Assembly: GCF_042477335.2 (NCBI RefSeq)
Contig: NC_091255.1
Location: 44,184,501-44,248,500, forward strand
Direction: 5' to 3'
Origin: Ovis canadensis
Taxonomy: Eukaryota; Chordata; Mammalia; Artiodactyla; Bovidae
DNA: 64,000 bases
A program made the translations under genes and the position numbers. Below, piece by piece: positions 10,801 through 19,990 of the stretch; position 1 is the stretch's first letter, and the number at the start of each line of letters is the position of its first letter. Under the pieces are notes generated by a model. That model ran no database searches. It was not told where the DNA came from and saw only the letters and a program-made list of their open reading frames with translations.

Positions 10801-13753
10801 TAAATAGGTCAAGTCATCAGCCCACAAAGTGGCAGCAGTGGTACAGATCTGACAGTTGACAAAGCAGGACCATCTGCACAGGAGCCTGGCATCCAGACAC
10901 CCTTGAAGTCTGTGCTTGTCATTAGTGGAGGAGAGGGCTACATTGACTTCCGAATGGGTAGGTCATGGGTTCTGTGGGCTCCGTTTCTCCTGTTCTGTGA
11001 TGTGGATTTTCACTCACGTAAACAAGGAACTCAGATACGGGATTTCTAAGGTTTTCTTTGAACCCTTAACTTGGATTTTATATTTCTTTCTTTTTTTTGC
11101 TACTTTCATAATGTTTTTTCTTTTTATACCAAGATGTGTTTGTTTGAAGGAGCATTAGGAAATAGCAGGGTTTGGTAGTATATTGAAGTGTATGTGAAGA
11201 GCTTATGGAATCAGAAGGCCTTAGGGAAATCATTCAATCTCCCAGAACCTTAGTTTCCTCACCTGCAAAGTGGAGAAATAACAGTATCTCATAAAGGGTT
11301 GTTTATAATCCAATTCATTTCATTTGTTTGTTCTCTCATCTTTTAAACATTAATTATCTGCTATGTGCATGACATACAAAAACAAAGTCTCCCTCCAGTG
11401 AATTACAGAACATGTCAATAAATTACAGTGTTACCGATGCTCTGATAGAGAGTAGTCAGTTCTTTCTAGGAGCAGGGGAAGAGGGAAGTCAAGAAATGAT
11501 GCTTGAGATGACTCAGCACTGAAGGACGTGAGTCTGAACAATTGAGTTGGGGATGATACGGGGAAGGCTGGGGAGATTGGCACGTCAAGGTAAGAGAGCT
11601 TGAAATGTGAAACTGCCTTTTTTAAATGACTGGAGCATGGAGTAGAAGCAAATATAAATCTGACCACTGATCAATCCAGAAAGGGAAGGGAGGGTCTGGA
11701 TTGTGAAAGGCCTTTATATATCTAATTAAGGAGTTTGTACTTTAAAGCAAAGGAAAATTATTGGAGAACTTTAGAGGAGCAATATGATTATGTTTGGGTA
11801 TAAATGGACTGGAGATATAAGGCTAGAGGTAGGAAAATGGGTCAGGAAAAAACAAGTGACTGAGGTAGCAACAGTAGGAGCAGACGAGCACTGTGATGGG
11901 GAATTGGTAGCTAACGGTGTGAAGAAAGAGGGAGTGATCTCTTCACTTAGCAGTAAGGACGCTTAGAACAAAAGCAGCAGGTCTGGCGGAGGGAGAGGAA
12001 TGAGGACAGGTGCTGGACATGTTGACCTTGGAGCACATGGAAGTTTGTACTAGACACGGAGTTGTCTAGATGGAAGAAGTCCATGGGACCTTTTAGATAT
12101 AAGAGTTTTATATCTCAGGAGGAAGGAATATGGGGACTCTTGGCATACAGTGGTGCTAAAAATCACAGGGGTTGATTAGTTCACCCAAGAATATGTAGGG
12201 GCCAGAAGAAAAGATTCTAAGATAGAACCCTGTTTTAATACTCCACTTAAAGAATCAGTAGAATTTATGAAGGAATCTAAGAAGAAATGGCCAGAGAAGT
12301 TTAAAAGAAAATACAGAGAATTGATGGTTGTGAAAGTGTTGTGCTTTGTAAACTATAAAGCACTGATATATATTTATTTGCTATAAAGAAACCCTTTGGA
12401 CTGGCCTAAAATCACAGTGATTGAAAAAGTTTCTAAACATAAGGCTTTAGGGAATACAATGTTGTAGACTGGTGACAAATACTTGTTATAAATCCTGTTA
12501 AAAAAAAAAAAGGAATATGAAATTTAAGGTCACATTAGGACTTCCCTTGTGGTCCAGTGGCTAAGAATCCAGCTTGCAATGCTGGGGATGTGGGTTCAGT
12601 CCCTGGTGGGAGAAGTAAGATCCCACATGCTAAGGAACAGCTACTGAACCTGTGAGCCACAGCTGGAGAGTTGATGTAAAAGGCTTATTGACACATTTTA
12701 AAGGCAGGATTTTTAATGTTATGTTTAGCAACAGTGGTGTCAGTAGGAATGGCGAATACCTTTATAGAGATGGGCTTCATTTGGCTGGGTGGTTTTTAGA
12801 ACTTTTTCTTCCATTGCAACATGGTAGTTGGAATGTAAAAATTGCTTAACTATGTTGGTCAATATCTCTAGGCAATCCCGCCTGAAAAGCAGAATTTGTT
12901 TTAAAGCATGTGAAGTGTGCGTGTATATCTGACTCTTTGTGACACTATAGGCTGTAACCTGCCAGACTTCTCTGTCCCTGGGATTCTCCAGGCAAGAATA
13001 CTGGAGTGGGTTGCCACTGCTTCCTCCAGGGGATCTTCCCCACCCAGGGACTGAACCCTTGACTCCTGCATTCAAGCAGACTCTTTATCCCTGAGCCACC
13101 TGGGAAGCCTCTCGTAAAGCATAGGTCGGTTTTAATAGTAAATATGCTTTTTAAAGGGTTTCCTAGGCGGTGCTAGTAGTAAAGGACCAGATGCCAATGC
13201 AGGAGACATAGGAACTGTGGGTGTGATCCCTGGGTTGGGAAGATCCCCTGGAGGAGGACCTGGCAACCCACTCCAGTGTTCTTGTCTGGAGAATCGCATG
13301 GACAGGGGAACCTGGCGGGCTACAATCCACAGGGTCACCAAGTTTTTGGATACGATTGAAGCAGCTTAGCACATGCACACACTTGCTTTTTTAAAATTGA
13401 ATTTGATATTTTTTGTTCCATTTCTTTTTTCATATCCTGTAATATTTTAACAACGAGAAATTGATCTCAGCAGTCCTTTGCAAGACTCTGACTCGTGGCA
13501 TTTCTTTTACTGTGTTCTCTGAAATGGGCGTCAGGCAAGTTTCACGTATGCTGCAAATGTACTTGCCATGAGTCTGATGCACGTCAGCCTACACCTTCGG
13601 TCTTGTCCTTAATCTGAGTCTCCTTATCATCCACCAGGTGATGAAGGTGGAGAATCAGAGCTTCTGGGAGAGGATCTTCCACTGGAACCTTCTGTCGCCA
13701 AAGCAGAAAGGAGTCACTTGATAGTGTGGCAAGTGATGTGTGGTAGTGAGTGA
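1719..13753 (+). CDS. SPAG9: SPAG9 (JIP4), C-terminal coding part in six exons
   Basis: Joining 1719-1867, 2834-3005, 4962-5075, 7846-8022, 10808-10957 and 13638-13753 gives one open frame of about 292 residues ending at TGA 13751-13753. I recognise the product as the C-terminus of JIP4, from stretches such as [40 protein letters not shown] and [16 protein letters not shown], and the ending [18 protein letters not shown]4 is a cytoplasmic scaffold that links kinesin-1 and dynein-dynactin to cargo and binds p38/JNK pathway kinases. This part forms the WD40-like propeller; the N-terminal RH1, leucine-zipper and RH2 regions lie upstream, outside the window. Exon phases are compatible throughout and every boundary has AG acceptors and GT donors, except one GC donor at 1868. 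The paralogue MAPK8IP3 is the main alternative, but the wording of the last exons fits SPAG9 better from memory. No disabling mutation is seen. Confidence 0.95.
2834..3005 (+). CDS. SPAG9: SPAG9 coding exon
   Basis: This 172-nt exon follows the acceptor ttctag and encodes [18 protein letters not shown] through [10 protein letters not shown] plus one base of a Gly codon. The donor is ggtaag at 3006. The [20 protein letters not shown] repeat is typical of a beta-propeller blade. The frame is open throughout. Confidence 0.95.
3140..3990 (+). repeat. L2 LINE relic, interrupted by a SINE
   Basis: Degenerate L2 3' sequence reads forward: a catctaatccatcagcag word near its start, a ttcaaggccttcacatgg word in the middle, and an actaaagccccatgaaaagg word near the end. 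A reverse tRNA-Glu SINE at about 3275-3388 splits it. Confidence 0.65.
3275..3388 (-). mobile_element. Ruminant tRNA-Glu-type SINE (CHR-2 class)
   Basis: T-run, then gggatcttagttccccagcc, gattgaacccatg and ccactagggaattccctt. This is the reverse complement of the aattccctggtggtccagtgg SINE head. It lies within L2 sequence in a SPAG9 intron. Confidence 0.8.
4040..4235. repeat. Possible hAT-type DNA transposon relic
   Basis: The start catcagtggtttttaacttt resembles the cagtggttctcaaact ends of Charlie/MER elements. The remainder is degenerate and the family is uncertain. Confidence 0.4.
4732..4800. repeat. Local tandem duplication (about 35-38 bp, two copies)
   Basis: The word ttagccatgaattgtcagat begins at 4732 and again at 4770; each copy is followed by a variant of gattgatagat. 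This is a simple intronic duplication. Confidence 0.85.
4962..5075 (+). CDS. SPAG9: SPAG9 coding exon
   Basis: This 114-nt exon has acceptor atacag and donor gtaagt. It encodes [20 protein letters not shown] through [11 protein letters not shown] plus the first base of Thr. The [18 protein letters not shown] segment is a WD40-like blade strand pair. Both boundary phases match the neighbouring exons. Confidence 0.95.
5818..5945 (-). mobile_element. Ruminant tRNA-Glu-type SINE
   Basis: T-run at 5821-5832, then ggatcttagttccccagct and ending ggactgccagggaactcct. This is a reverse SINE with its oligo(A) end on the left. Confidence 0.8.
5985..6300 (-). mobile_element. Longer tRNA-Glu SINE (CHR-1 type)
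   Basis: Contains the words gggtcttcgttgcagcctgc, cttcagtagttccagg and ttagtcgccccatggcatgt, and ends in accagtggaccaccagggg. The same body is repeated at 50385-50712. Confidence 0.75.
6319..6475 (-). mobile_element. tRNA-Glu SINE, third in a reverse-oriented cluster
   Basis: An A-rich run at 6319-6335 is followed by cttcattgcaacatgcaggc, tgtgggatcttagttccct and ttaaccactggacagc. With the two preceding SINEs this makes three reverse copies within 660 bp. Confidence 0.7.
7846..8022 (+). CDS. SPAG9: SPAG9 coding exon
   Basis: This 177-nt exon follows ttgcag and encodes (T)[20 protein letters not shown] through [11 protein letters not shown] (the last Gly is split). The donor is gtgagt at 8023. 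It contains the family's conserved stretch [16 protein letters not shown]. The reading runs on into the intron without an early stop, which explains a longer apparent frame there. Confidence 0.95.
8640..8840 (+). repeat. MIR SINE fragment
   Basis: Forward MIR-like words: caagttgcttaacctctgat, a tcctaagtgggtgtgattaa region, and gtaaagattaatgaaaggg. Confidence 0.6.
8996..9405. repeat. Old interspersed repeat (family uncertain)
   Basis: Starts gtattagtcagggttctgca and ends near aagctgacaacataa, a familiar mammalian dispersed-repeat pair. I could not assign the class with confidence. Confidence 0.55.
9530..9905 (-). repeat. L1M-type LINE relic
   Basis: Words such as agaagtggtattgctgg, ttattctgcaacttgcttct and atctagttcattaa match the reverse 3' end of old L1 elements. 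Confidence 0.55.
10186..10395 (+). mobile_element. Bov-tA SINE
   Basis: Recognised by tggctcagatggtaaagaat, gaagatcccctggaggaggg and gttgcaaagagtcagacaca. Flanked by an 8-bp direct repeat ggatttga at 10178-10185 and 10396-10403, a likely target-site duplication. Confidence 0.9.
10808..10957 (+). CDS. SPAG9: SPAG9 coding exon
   Basis: This 150-nt exon follows aaatag and encodes [20 protein letters not shown], then a Ser/Pro/Gln-rich linker, then [19 protein letters not shown] (Gly split). The donor is gtaggt at 10958. The linker is likely a flexible loop before the final propeller strand; that is inference from composition. Confidence 0.95.
11195..11320 (+). repeat. MIR SINE fragment
   Basis: Words ccttagtttcctcacctgc, aagtggagaaataacagtat and ataaagggttgtt follow the forward MIR core. 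Confidence 0.65.
11330..12340 (-). repeat. L2 LINE relic, minus orientation
   Basis: Reverse L2 3' words: attatctgctatgtgcatg, gattgtgaaaggcctttat and gagcaatatgattatgtttg. The assignment is by resemblance and parts are degenerate. Confidence 0.55.
12537..12665 (+). mobile_element. tRNA-Glu-type SINE
   Basis: Head gacttcccttgtggtccagt followed by gctggggatgtgggttcagt and gtgagccacagc; forward orientation in the last SPAG9 intron. Confidence 0.75.
12910..13114 (-). mobile_element. Bov-tA SINE, reverse
   Basis: Reverse words gactctttgtgacact, attctccaggcaagaatact and gatcttccccacccaggg, ending gccacctgggaagcc. An 8-bp flanking repeat taaagcat at 12902-12909 and 13115-13122 supports a single insertion. 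Confidence 0.9.
13155..13380 (+). mobile_element. Bov-tA SINE, forward
   Basis: Words gggtttcctaggcgg, gatccctgggttgggaagat and catggacaggggaacctgg. The flanks tgctttttaaa (13145) and tgcttttttaaa (13384) look like a target duplication. With the reverse copy 40 bp away it forms an inverted SINE pair. Confidence 0.88.
13638..13753 (+). CDS. SPAG9: SPAG9 terminal coding exon and stop codon
   Basis: The exon opens after the acceptor atccaccag and encodes [20 protein letters not shown] through [15 protein letters not shown], then TGA at 13751-13753. The acidic stretch followed by the closing strand is the family's usual C-terminus. The polypyrimidine tract is weak and interrupted (ctccttatcatccaccag). 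Two opposed SINEs lie 255-730 bp upstream. Confidence 0.95.
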
Positions 13754-14366
13754 GCCCATAGGAAACAGATGGCGACAGGGGAGCCATCTCTTCTGCATGG
13801 TTTATTTTCCCTTTATTTAATGGTCTCTTTGTGAAATAAGTTTCACCACATAATATGTGAGCATTTTTTTCTGTTAGCTTTATACTATAAAACCTGTCCT
13901 ACTGTAACAATACAGGAGCTAGCTGTTTTACTGCACCAGTGTTATAGGCAATTTCAGTATCTTATGATCAAATCAAAGAATGTTTACTTTCTGCAAACTG
14001 GCGAATTTTAGAAAGCAATCCAGATGTGGTTTACTCTTGCACAGTAAATGTCACTTACTTCATTTGATGGGGTCACTTTTTAGCTGTCACTAATAATGGA
14101 ATTAACGGAAATACTTGATGTATGAAACTGTACCATTAAGTACAATAGTGATTCTCCCAATGTATTATAAAATTGACACAAACTAATGTTAGGTGGATTA
14201 TCAGGATTTATCTAAATGTCCCTAGAGGGCTAAAAGCTAACTGTAAATTAACTTTCACTTTCAAATCTGACAAATCTTGTTTATATGGTATATAAAACTT
14301 TGTTTTCATCAGATTTTGCGGGGGGGGGGTGATTTTATATTAAAGAAATTAAGACTACACTATTTA

Positions 14367-14372
14367 AATAAA
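14367..14372 (+). promoter_or_regulatory. Candidate proximal poly(A) signal AATAAA
   Basis: A canonical AATAAA lies about 0.6 kb after the SPAG9 stop, with a T-rich stretch downstream. Use of it would give a short 3' UTR isoform. Confidence 0.4.
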
Positions 14373-14792
14373 AATTTCTTGTTTCTGACTTATTAGAGCT
14401 CTAAAGTTTATGAGGCCTGCTTTTCTGAATATTCTACTTGATTTTTTGTCTTTGAGACTGGTGTCACTCATTTTCATACTGACATATTTGAAAGGTTTAT
14501 TATTTAAAAGGCTTAGAAGATGCACTTCAGCAATGGAGGTTTTATTTTTTTTTTTTTTTAAGGAAATTGTGGTTTGTATTTCTTACACCAATGGATGGTG
14601 GTGGTTGGATGAGTTTTTTTCCATGTAAAAAATTCACTTACCAGTTGTTCTTTGACTGCTCTTACCAGTTAATAAGAGTAAAGCTTTAGTGGCGATGGAG
14701 TATGGCCTAATGAACTGAATGAGTGATTTGATTAGCAGTGGTATTTTCTGTTGTTCTGTATAAAACTATATAACTGCCCATACTTGATATTC

Positions 14793-14800
14793 TGTACATA
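14793..14800 (+). promoter_or_regulatory. Pumilio-type site TGTACATA in the 3' UTR
   Basis: The octamer matches TGTANATA, the PUM1/PUM2 recognition element. It lies in the SPAG9 3' UTR downstream of the proximal poly(A) candidate, so only longer isoforms would carry it. A single octamer match can arise by chance. Confidence 0.35.
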
Positions 14801-15574
14801 AATGACATTTAAGCTTTTATTCCCTTTTGAGATTAAAATGCCATCTTCAAAGAAGAAAACTGAAAGAGAAGCCAAAATAGCATAAAGCAAAAGTTGACAT
14901 TCCATCGTTTCACTCACAATAGAGTGAAAAATAGAGTCTGGGTTTACCTGACTTTCTTGTTTAATAAGTTTTAAAAACCATTAAGCTGTAGTTTTTCTTC
15001 CCCTCTCAGCCTTCTTGAAAATGTATGATTTACCATTCTTAATCCATCACTTTAAGCAAAACTAAATATAAGTTTAAGTACTAATTTAAAATAGAAACTT
15101 AAAGGACAAAGGTGCCGCCCCCGCCCCACCCCGCCTCAAGTCAGAAGGACTGCTTCAGGAAAAGGCAGCAACAAAGGTCTCAGATTGTCTCAGCATCCTT
15201 AAGGACCAAGTACTTTACTTCTGAACTACAGTGGAAAGATATTTGTGAAAAGTACCACCAGTATGTTTTAAGCATATAGATGATTAGCCTAGATTATAAA
15301 GTACATAGGATTTAATACATCCGAGGGGCCTTTGGATACATGTGGTCATATGTGTCTGGAAGCACATTTTATACACAGTACAATTTTCCCACTTTAGATG
15401 ACTAGGAGGAAAAAAATTCTTGGTAAAAGCTTTAGGAAAAGGTTAATTTTTTAACTTAAACTACTTGGTCACTTTTTTCAAGCCGCCAAACTTAGGTCAC
15501 TTTTCCATAGCTTATAAGTTATGTTTTTACTGATACTTTATTTTAAATCTGAGCCGTTGTTGGCAGTACCTTAA

Positions 15575-15580
15575 AATAAA
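15575..15580 (+). promoter_or_regulatory. Candidate poly(A) signal AATAAA
   Basis: A canonical hexamer about 1.8 kb after the stop codon, with TGT-rich sequence about 20-30 bases downstream (tgttgggagaatgttgt). It is a candidate intermediate SPAG9 cleavage site. Confidence 0.45.
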
Positions 15581-16852
15581 AAATCACATCATTAAATGTT
15601 GGGAGAATGTTGTATAAAATTCACAAAAAAAAGAGACAGCCAAATGTCTGAGAATTTTAACCCCAAGAAGTGAACATCCTAGAGTCAGACCCCATGTGCT
15701 GTTCAGTCTTTTACATGTTTCTATGACTGAATGTAATTTAGGGAATCAGGAGTTAAAAATGAAAAATGCAAACATGTTACAGTGGTTGTTTATTATTGCT
15801 CTTTATAAACTTATTGGCTTTAACTTAAGGAATATAGGTGTGTAGTTATTTTATCTAAAGTTGTCAGATGTCTGTGGCCCTGTTAAACTTCAGGGACTAG
15901 AGAGAGTACAAAAATGCCTATACAATTTGTTTTAAGAGCTTCTCTTTATATTTGTAATTTCAGTTCTATATTTTCTACAGATTGCTTTATTTCCACCTTT
16001 TCTCCAACAATAGGTTTATATTCTTGTAGTGTTCACTTTGGTCAAGGTGGTAACCTTTGGTAGAAAATGCCCAAATCTAAGTTTCTGCAAGCAGCAAGCG
16101 GTTGGTTTAAACTGCCTATAGCTACTACATCAATGGTAGAGAAGAGGCTTGAGTACCTTGGGTTGGTCTCTCCATGTAAGAAGAAATTACCCCCATTGGA
16201 AGAAATAAGGAATGCCTGAGAATTTTCTCATTTTGTTATATTTGGCTTATGTATGTCATTGAACCATGTAAAATTGCTGATATTCAATCATTGCCCATCT
16301 ACAAAAATGACAGTATCATATACATCAACCTAATACTTACTGCTCAATGCAGGTTAAAATCCCTATGAAGCAAAGGGAGAATATTCTTCAGGAACTCAGT
16401 TTTGAATGTTTTTCTCTTAACTCATGTGGATCTAAAATTTAGAAATAGGAATGAATGTCTTAATAACTACAGCTTGTTGAGAGTGTGAAACATTTTGAGC
16501 ACAAAATATGCAGCACATAACTTCTCACATGAAGTGTGTTGCATAGAAAAGGTTAAAATACATTCTCTGAGTTGCTGTGTTGTCCATTTCTTGTAAAGGT
16601 CTTCCTTCATTTGAGAATAGAACCTTTAAATGGCTGCCTTAGTGACAAAACAAAGCAAAACCCTTGTCTCATAACGAGTACCTGTCCTAAAGAGCGTGTG
16701 TCTTGCAAGTGCTGTAGAACTGGCTACTTACTTCCTTGTGAGTATTATGACCGTTACCAAAGGGTTCAGTCAGACTTCGGGCTCTTCTTAATTGATCATG
16801 TTGAGAAAGGGACTCGTTTTGGTCCCAGTTTGTAAAGGGAAGAGAAGAGAGA

Positions 16853-16858
16853 ATTAAA
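16853..16858 (+). promoter_or_regulatory. Candidate distal poly(A) signal ATTAAA
   Basis: The second-commonest poly(A) hexamer, about 3.1 kb after the stop. I see no AATAAA between here and 20.55 kb, so this is my best candidate for the distal SPAG9 end. Confidence 0.4.
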
Positions 16859-17189
16859 TGTGGAAATCATAAGTGCTTTTCTAACAGGGTTATGCTATTT
16901 TGTAACACTAAATGTCTTTTCCTTTTTAAAAAAAATAAGTTTTTATTATTAATTTTGTCATATATTTCTCAACATTATTTTAACTGTTTTATGGTCTGAA
17001 TTTGTCTTTTGTCCTAGACATTTTATTTGGAATTTTATTTGCCTCTATAATCTTAAAAATGGGTTCTAGAGTATCCCACTTGCTATTTCTTTAGAGGCTG
17101 ATGCTTCATTTCTATGAGCAAAAAGCTCATTTGGCAATGTAGTTATTTCAGTATTTATTTCTATTATGGAATCCCTGGGGTTCGGAATG

Positions 17190-17270
17190 TAACTTTGTAT
17201 ATGAAATATATATATAAATATGTATATGAAACATGTATGAGGAGTGTGTTTTGTTTTGTTTTGTTTTTGC
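17190..17270. repeat. Simple repeats (TA)n and (TTTTG)n
   Basis: An atatatatataaatatg tract is followed by four to five TTTTG units at 17247-17268. They lie just past the inferred SPAG9 3' UTR end. Confidence 0.8.
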
Positions 17271-18237
17271 TTTTCCCAGGGGTCTGACCTTGATTTATAT
17301 TTGAAACGCCCCATCATCCCCCATCAAACATGTCATTCCAAGGGTCAGGCTTGTCCCCATTTGGCGCTGGCTGAAAGTGAGCAGTGAGGGATACATGACG
17401 AGCATGTTTGCTTAGCTCACGTGTTTAAGTGACAATGTGAATAGTAGACAGTAAGGCTTTCTAGACGTGTGGGCATGCTGAGTAACAACCCACACGATGA
17501 TACTGAGGCATACCATTTGCCAGACCACTCAGTAATAAGAGGGAGGCTGTAACATAGATGTTAATACAGTGTGCTTATTGTGATCCGTTTGCTAGAGAGA
17601 GACTCTGGAACGAAGGGGATTATAAAACTAATCATGTGGTAGCAGTGTGAACCCAGCGCAGTGGTATATAGTCTAATGCCGTGTTCTTTGTTTATAAGAA
17701 TGTGAGATTCTAACAGGGTAGTAAGAGTAGTCCTGATTGCCATGTTGCTAGAACAGTTCACAGTTGGCGGCACAGCCCTCTGGCCAGTGAGGCTGGATGC
17801 TCTAGAATAGAACGAACAGCCTGTCTCGTTCCTGCTCTACAGGGCCTTGCCTGACTGCCCCTGGGTACTTTGGGGCCTGCCCAGTCATTGTTTTGGAAGC
17901 TGATTTTTTTGAGCCTCATTTAGTCATATTCCTTATTCAGCCAGTCTCTAGTGAGAGACTGGAATAGCTCAGTGCAGGATAACACATGTTCATAAGAATT
18001 TTGTTGGAGGAACAGGACAGGAGCCTGGAACTGTAGCCTTCAGTCCCACACAGTGCTGAGACTGTCTTTCAAAACTTAATGAAAAGATACTGCCTAAACC
18101 TCCAAGCTCTACCTCACTAGCCCCAAGGCCTCTCACACTTAGTGTGGGCAGGAGAGCCTTGGTGATTACAAAAGCATGAACTTCATCCTCAGCTCTAAAG
18201 AAGGTCCCGGGTTTCGGCCAAACATGCACCTCACTGG

Positions 18238-18424
18238 GCTTCACTGGCTCAGCTGGTGAAACATCTGCCTGCAGTGAGGGAGACCTGGTTTGATCCCTGA
18301 GTTGGGAAGATCCCCTGGAGAAAGGAACAGCTACCCACTCCAGTATTCTGGCCTGGAGAATTCCAAGGACTAACATCCATGGGGTAGAAAGGAGTTGGAC
18401 ACGAGTGATCAACTTTCACTTTCA
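18238..18424 (+). mobile_element. Bov-tA SINE
   Basis: Words ggcttcactggctcagctgg, gttgggaagatcccctggag and gttggacacgagtgatcaac. It is the first young repeat after the SPAG9 stop codon. Confidence 0.88.
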
Positions 18425-19364
18425 TCTTCAGTTGTAGCCAGTATGTTAGGAAAGATAGAGAACTTCTCAGAATGCCTTAAATATTTGGTAATTAATACAG
18501 TTCAAGTTTACAACTCATTTCCTTTAAAGACAGTGGTATAGGGAAAGAAGGCAGTAGACCTGAGCAGGCCCTACCCCTACTGTGGCCCTTGGCCTCTCAC
18601 TCCAACATAGTACTCCACAGCCAGCCACGAAGCCACGAAGCTACTCCAGACCCAAGGAACTGACTGTCCTATGGGACCTGGGCCCAGGCGTCTACTGCTT
18701 TAACATCTTTGGTTTGGACCTTAGTTCTCATGTGTTAAAGGAGTGTTGGTTTATCCAGGTGATCGTAAAAAAAATCCTAGCTCTAACCTTTCTGGTTCTG
18801 TGACCCTGGCTCTAATTTGTCTTGGTATATTATGTACAGATACTAACCATACCTGCTTGCAGGTCCAAGGTTGCCCAATCTCAGTAGAATTCAATTGTTA
18901 TGAAAATCCAGTTTATTAGATCATCACTATACAAAAGGAGGCAGTTTTAGCTCCTTACTTTTATGTCCAAGCAGAACACTGGCTCCCACCCACAGACAGA
19001 AAGTAATTATGCTTTGATTTGAGGCCTCAAGGCAGAAGGTAGACCAGCTCTGCAGGCAGCAGCTTCACAGAAAAGCTGCAGTTCACAACCAGGCCAGGAG
19101 AGGGAAGTGTGGCCAGAATCATCCAGGAGCTAGTTAGTTCCAGAAGTGAATTAGTGAATATTTCCTCTTCCTCTAATCTCCAGAGTATCAGAGTACCGAT
19201 GTGTTTGGTAAAACAGTTACCTGGGTGATTCTGATCCTTTTAATTGGGATTAGCTGTTAACTCAAGCAGCCCAGCTAGATTCACAAACAGCTTCTTCATT
19301 CTCAGCATATGGTGACTTGCTAGCAGGCTCACCCCAGACTCAACCCATTGCTCTTTTCGTTTTT

Positions 19365-19400
19365 GATTTATGGATAACTGATTGATTTATGGATAACTGA
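19365..19400. repeat. 18-19 bp direct tandem duplication
   Basis: gatttatggataactgatt (19365-19383) is followed directly by gatttatggataactga (19384-19400). The copies are identical over 17 bases, which suggests a recent slippage event. Confidence 0.9.
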
Positions 19401-19779
19401 AGTTCAGGGCACTTTGCTACATTAAAAGCATAAAGGGAATATTTCACTCCATTCATTTGGTAAGGCTATTCTTTTTTTCATAGGGAAAAAGGCTATAACC
19501 CTTTGGTTGTTATGGCTAGCTTACATAAGCATAGCATCTAGTAGTTTTCTGAAGGTGTTCACTCCATACATTCCCAGGTGAGCCGCAGAGCCACCTTTGG
19601 AGTATTACACTTTGTCCTCAGGTGATCCAGAGGCCTGGCCAAAGGAGACAGCTTACCCATTGGTGAAGGGTCTAAACAGATGAGTAAACGCCTAGGGTCC
19701 TCATAGGGAGGCATACAAACCAGATTAAACTCTACGCTGTAGGCGACCACAGTGTGTTGGGAAAGTACCGGATCTCAGG

Positions 19780-19990
19780 TCGGGAGCTTTGGGTTCGAGT
19801 CCTGAGTCTGTCGTTCCCTAGTTTTGCAGCCCTCCGCCACTAGCTCCTTTAGTATAGAAGAAGAGTGGAATCTCAGAGGGCTCTCGTGACGGCTTAATGA
19901 GGCAGCGATGCTATGGTAGCTGACACATTATATGCCCCCACGAGGCACTCAGCAACAGGCTTTGGTGGTCCCTACGTGTCAGGCGTGTGA
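19780..19990 (+). repeat. MIR SINE fragment
   Basis: Forward words tttgggttcgagtcctgagt and gacggcttaatgaggcagc, followed by a tgacacattatatgc region. Degenerate. Confidence 0.5.

Larger units (their letters stand above)
13754..16880 (+). other. SPAG9: SPAG9 3' UTR (approximate end)
   Basis: About 3.1 kb of AT-rich sequence follows the stop codon. It contains no recognisable SINE or BovB, unlike the introns and the intergenic DNA; the first young repeat is at 18.23 kb. That is expected for a constrained, transcribed 3' UTR. It has several ATTTA cores and TTTTAT-like elements. The end is set at the last candidate poly(A) hexamer (ATTAAA at 16853) and could lie up to about 0.7 kb further on. 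This is inference, since no transcript data were available. Confidence 0.7.

Noticed and set aside
18238..18424. tRNA-like promoter boxes in Bov-tA elements as true tRNA genes
   Set aside because: The tRNA-related heads belong to SINEs with no intact cloverleaf; no genuine tRNA gene was seen in the window.
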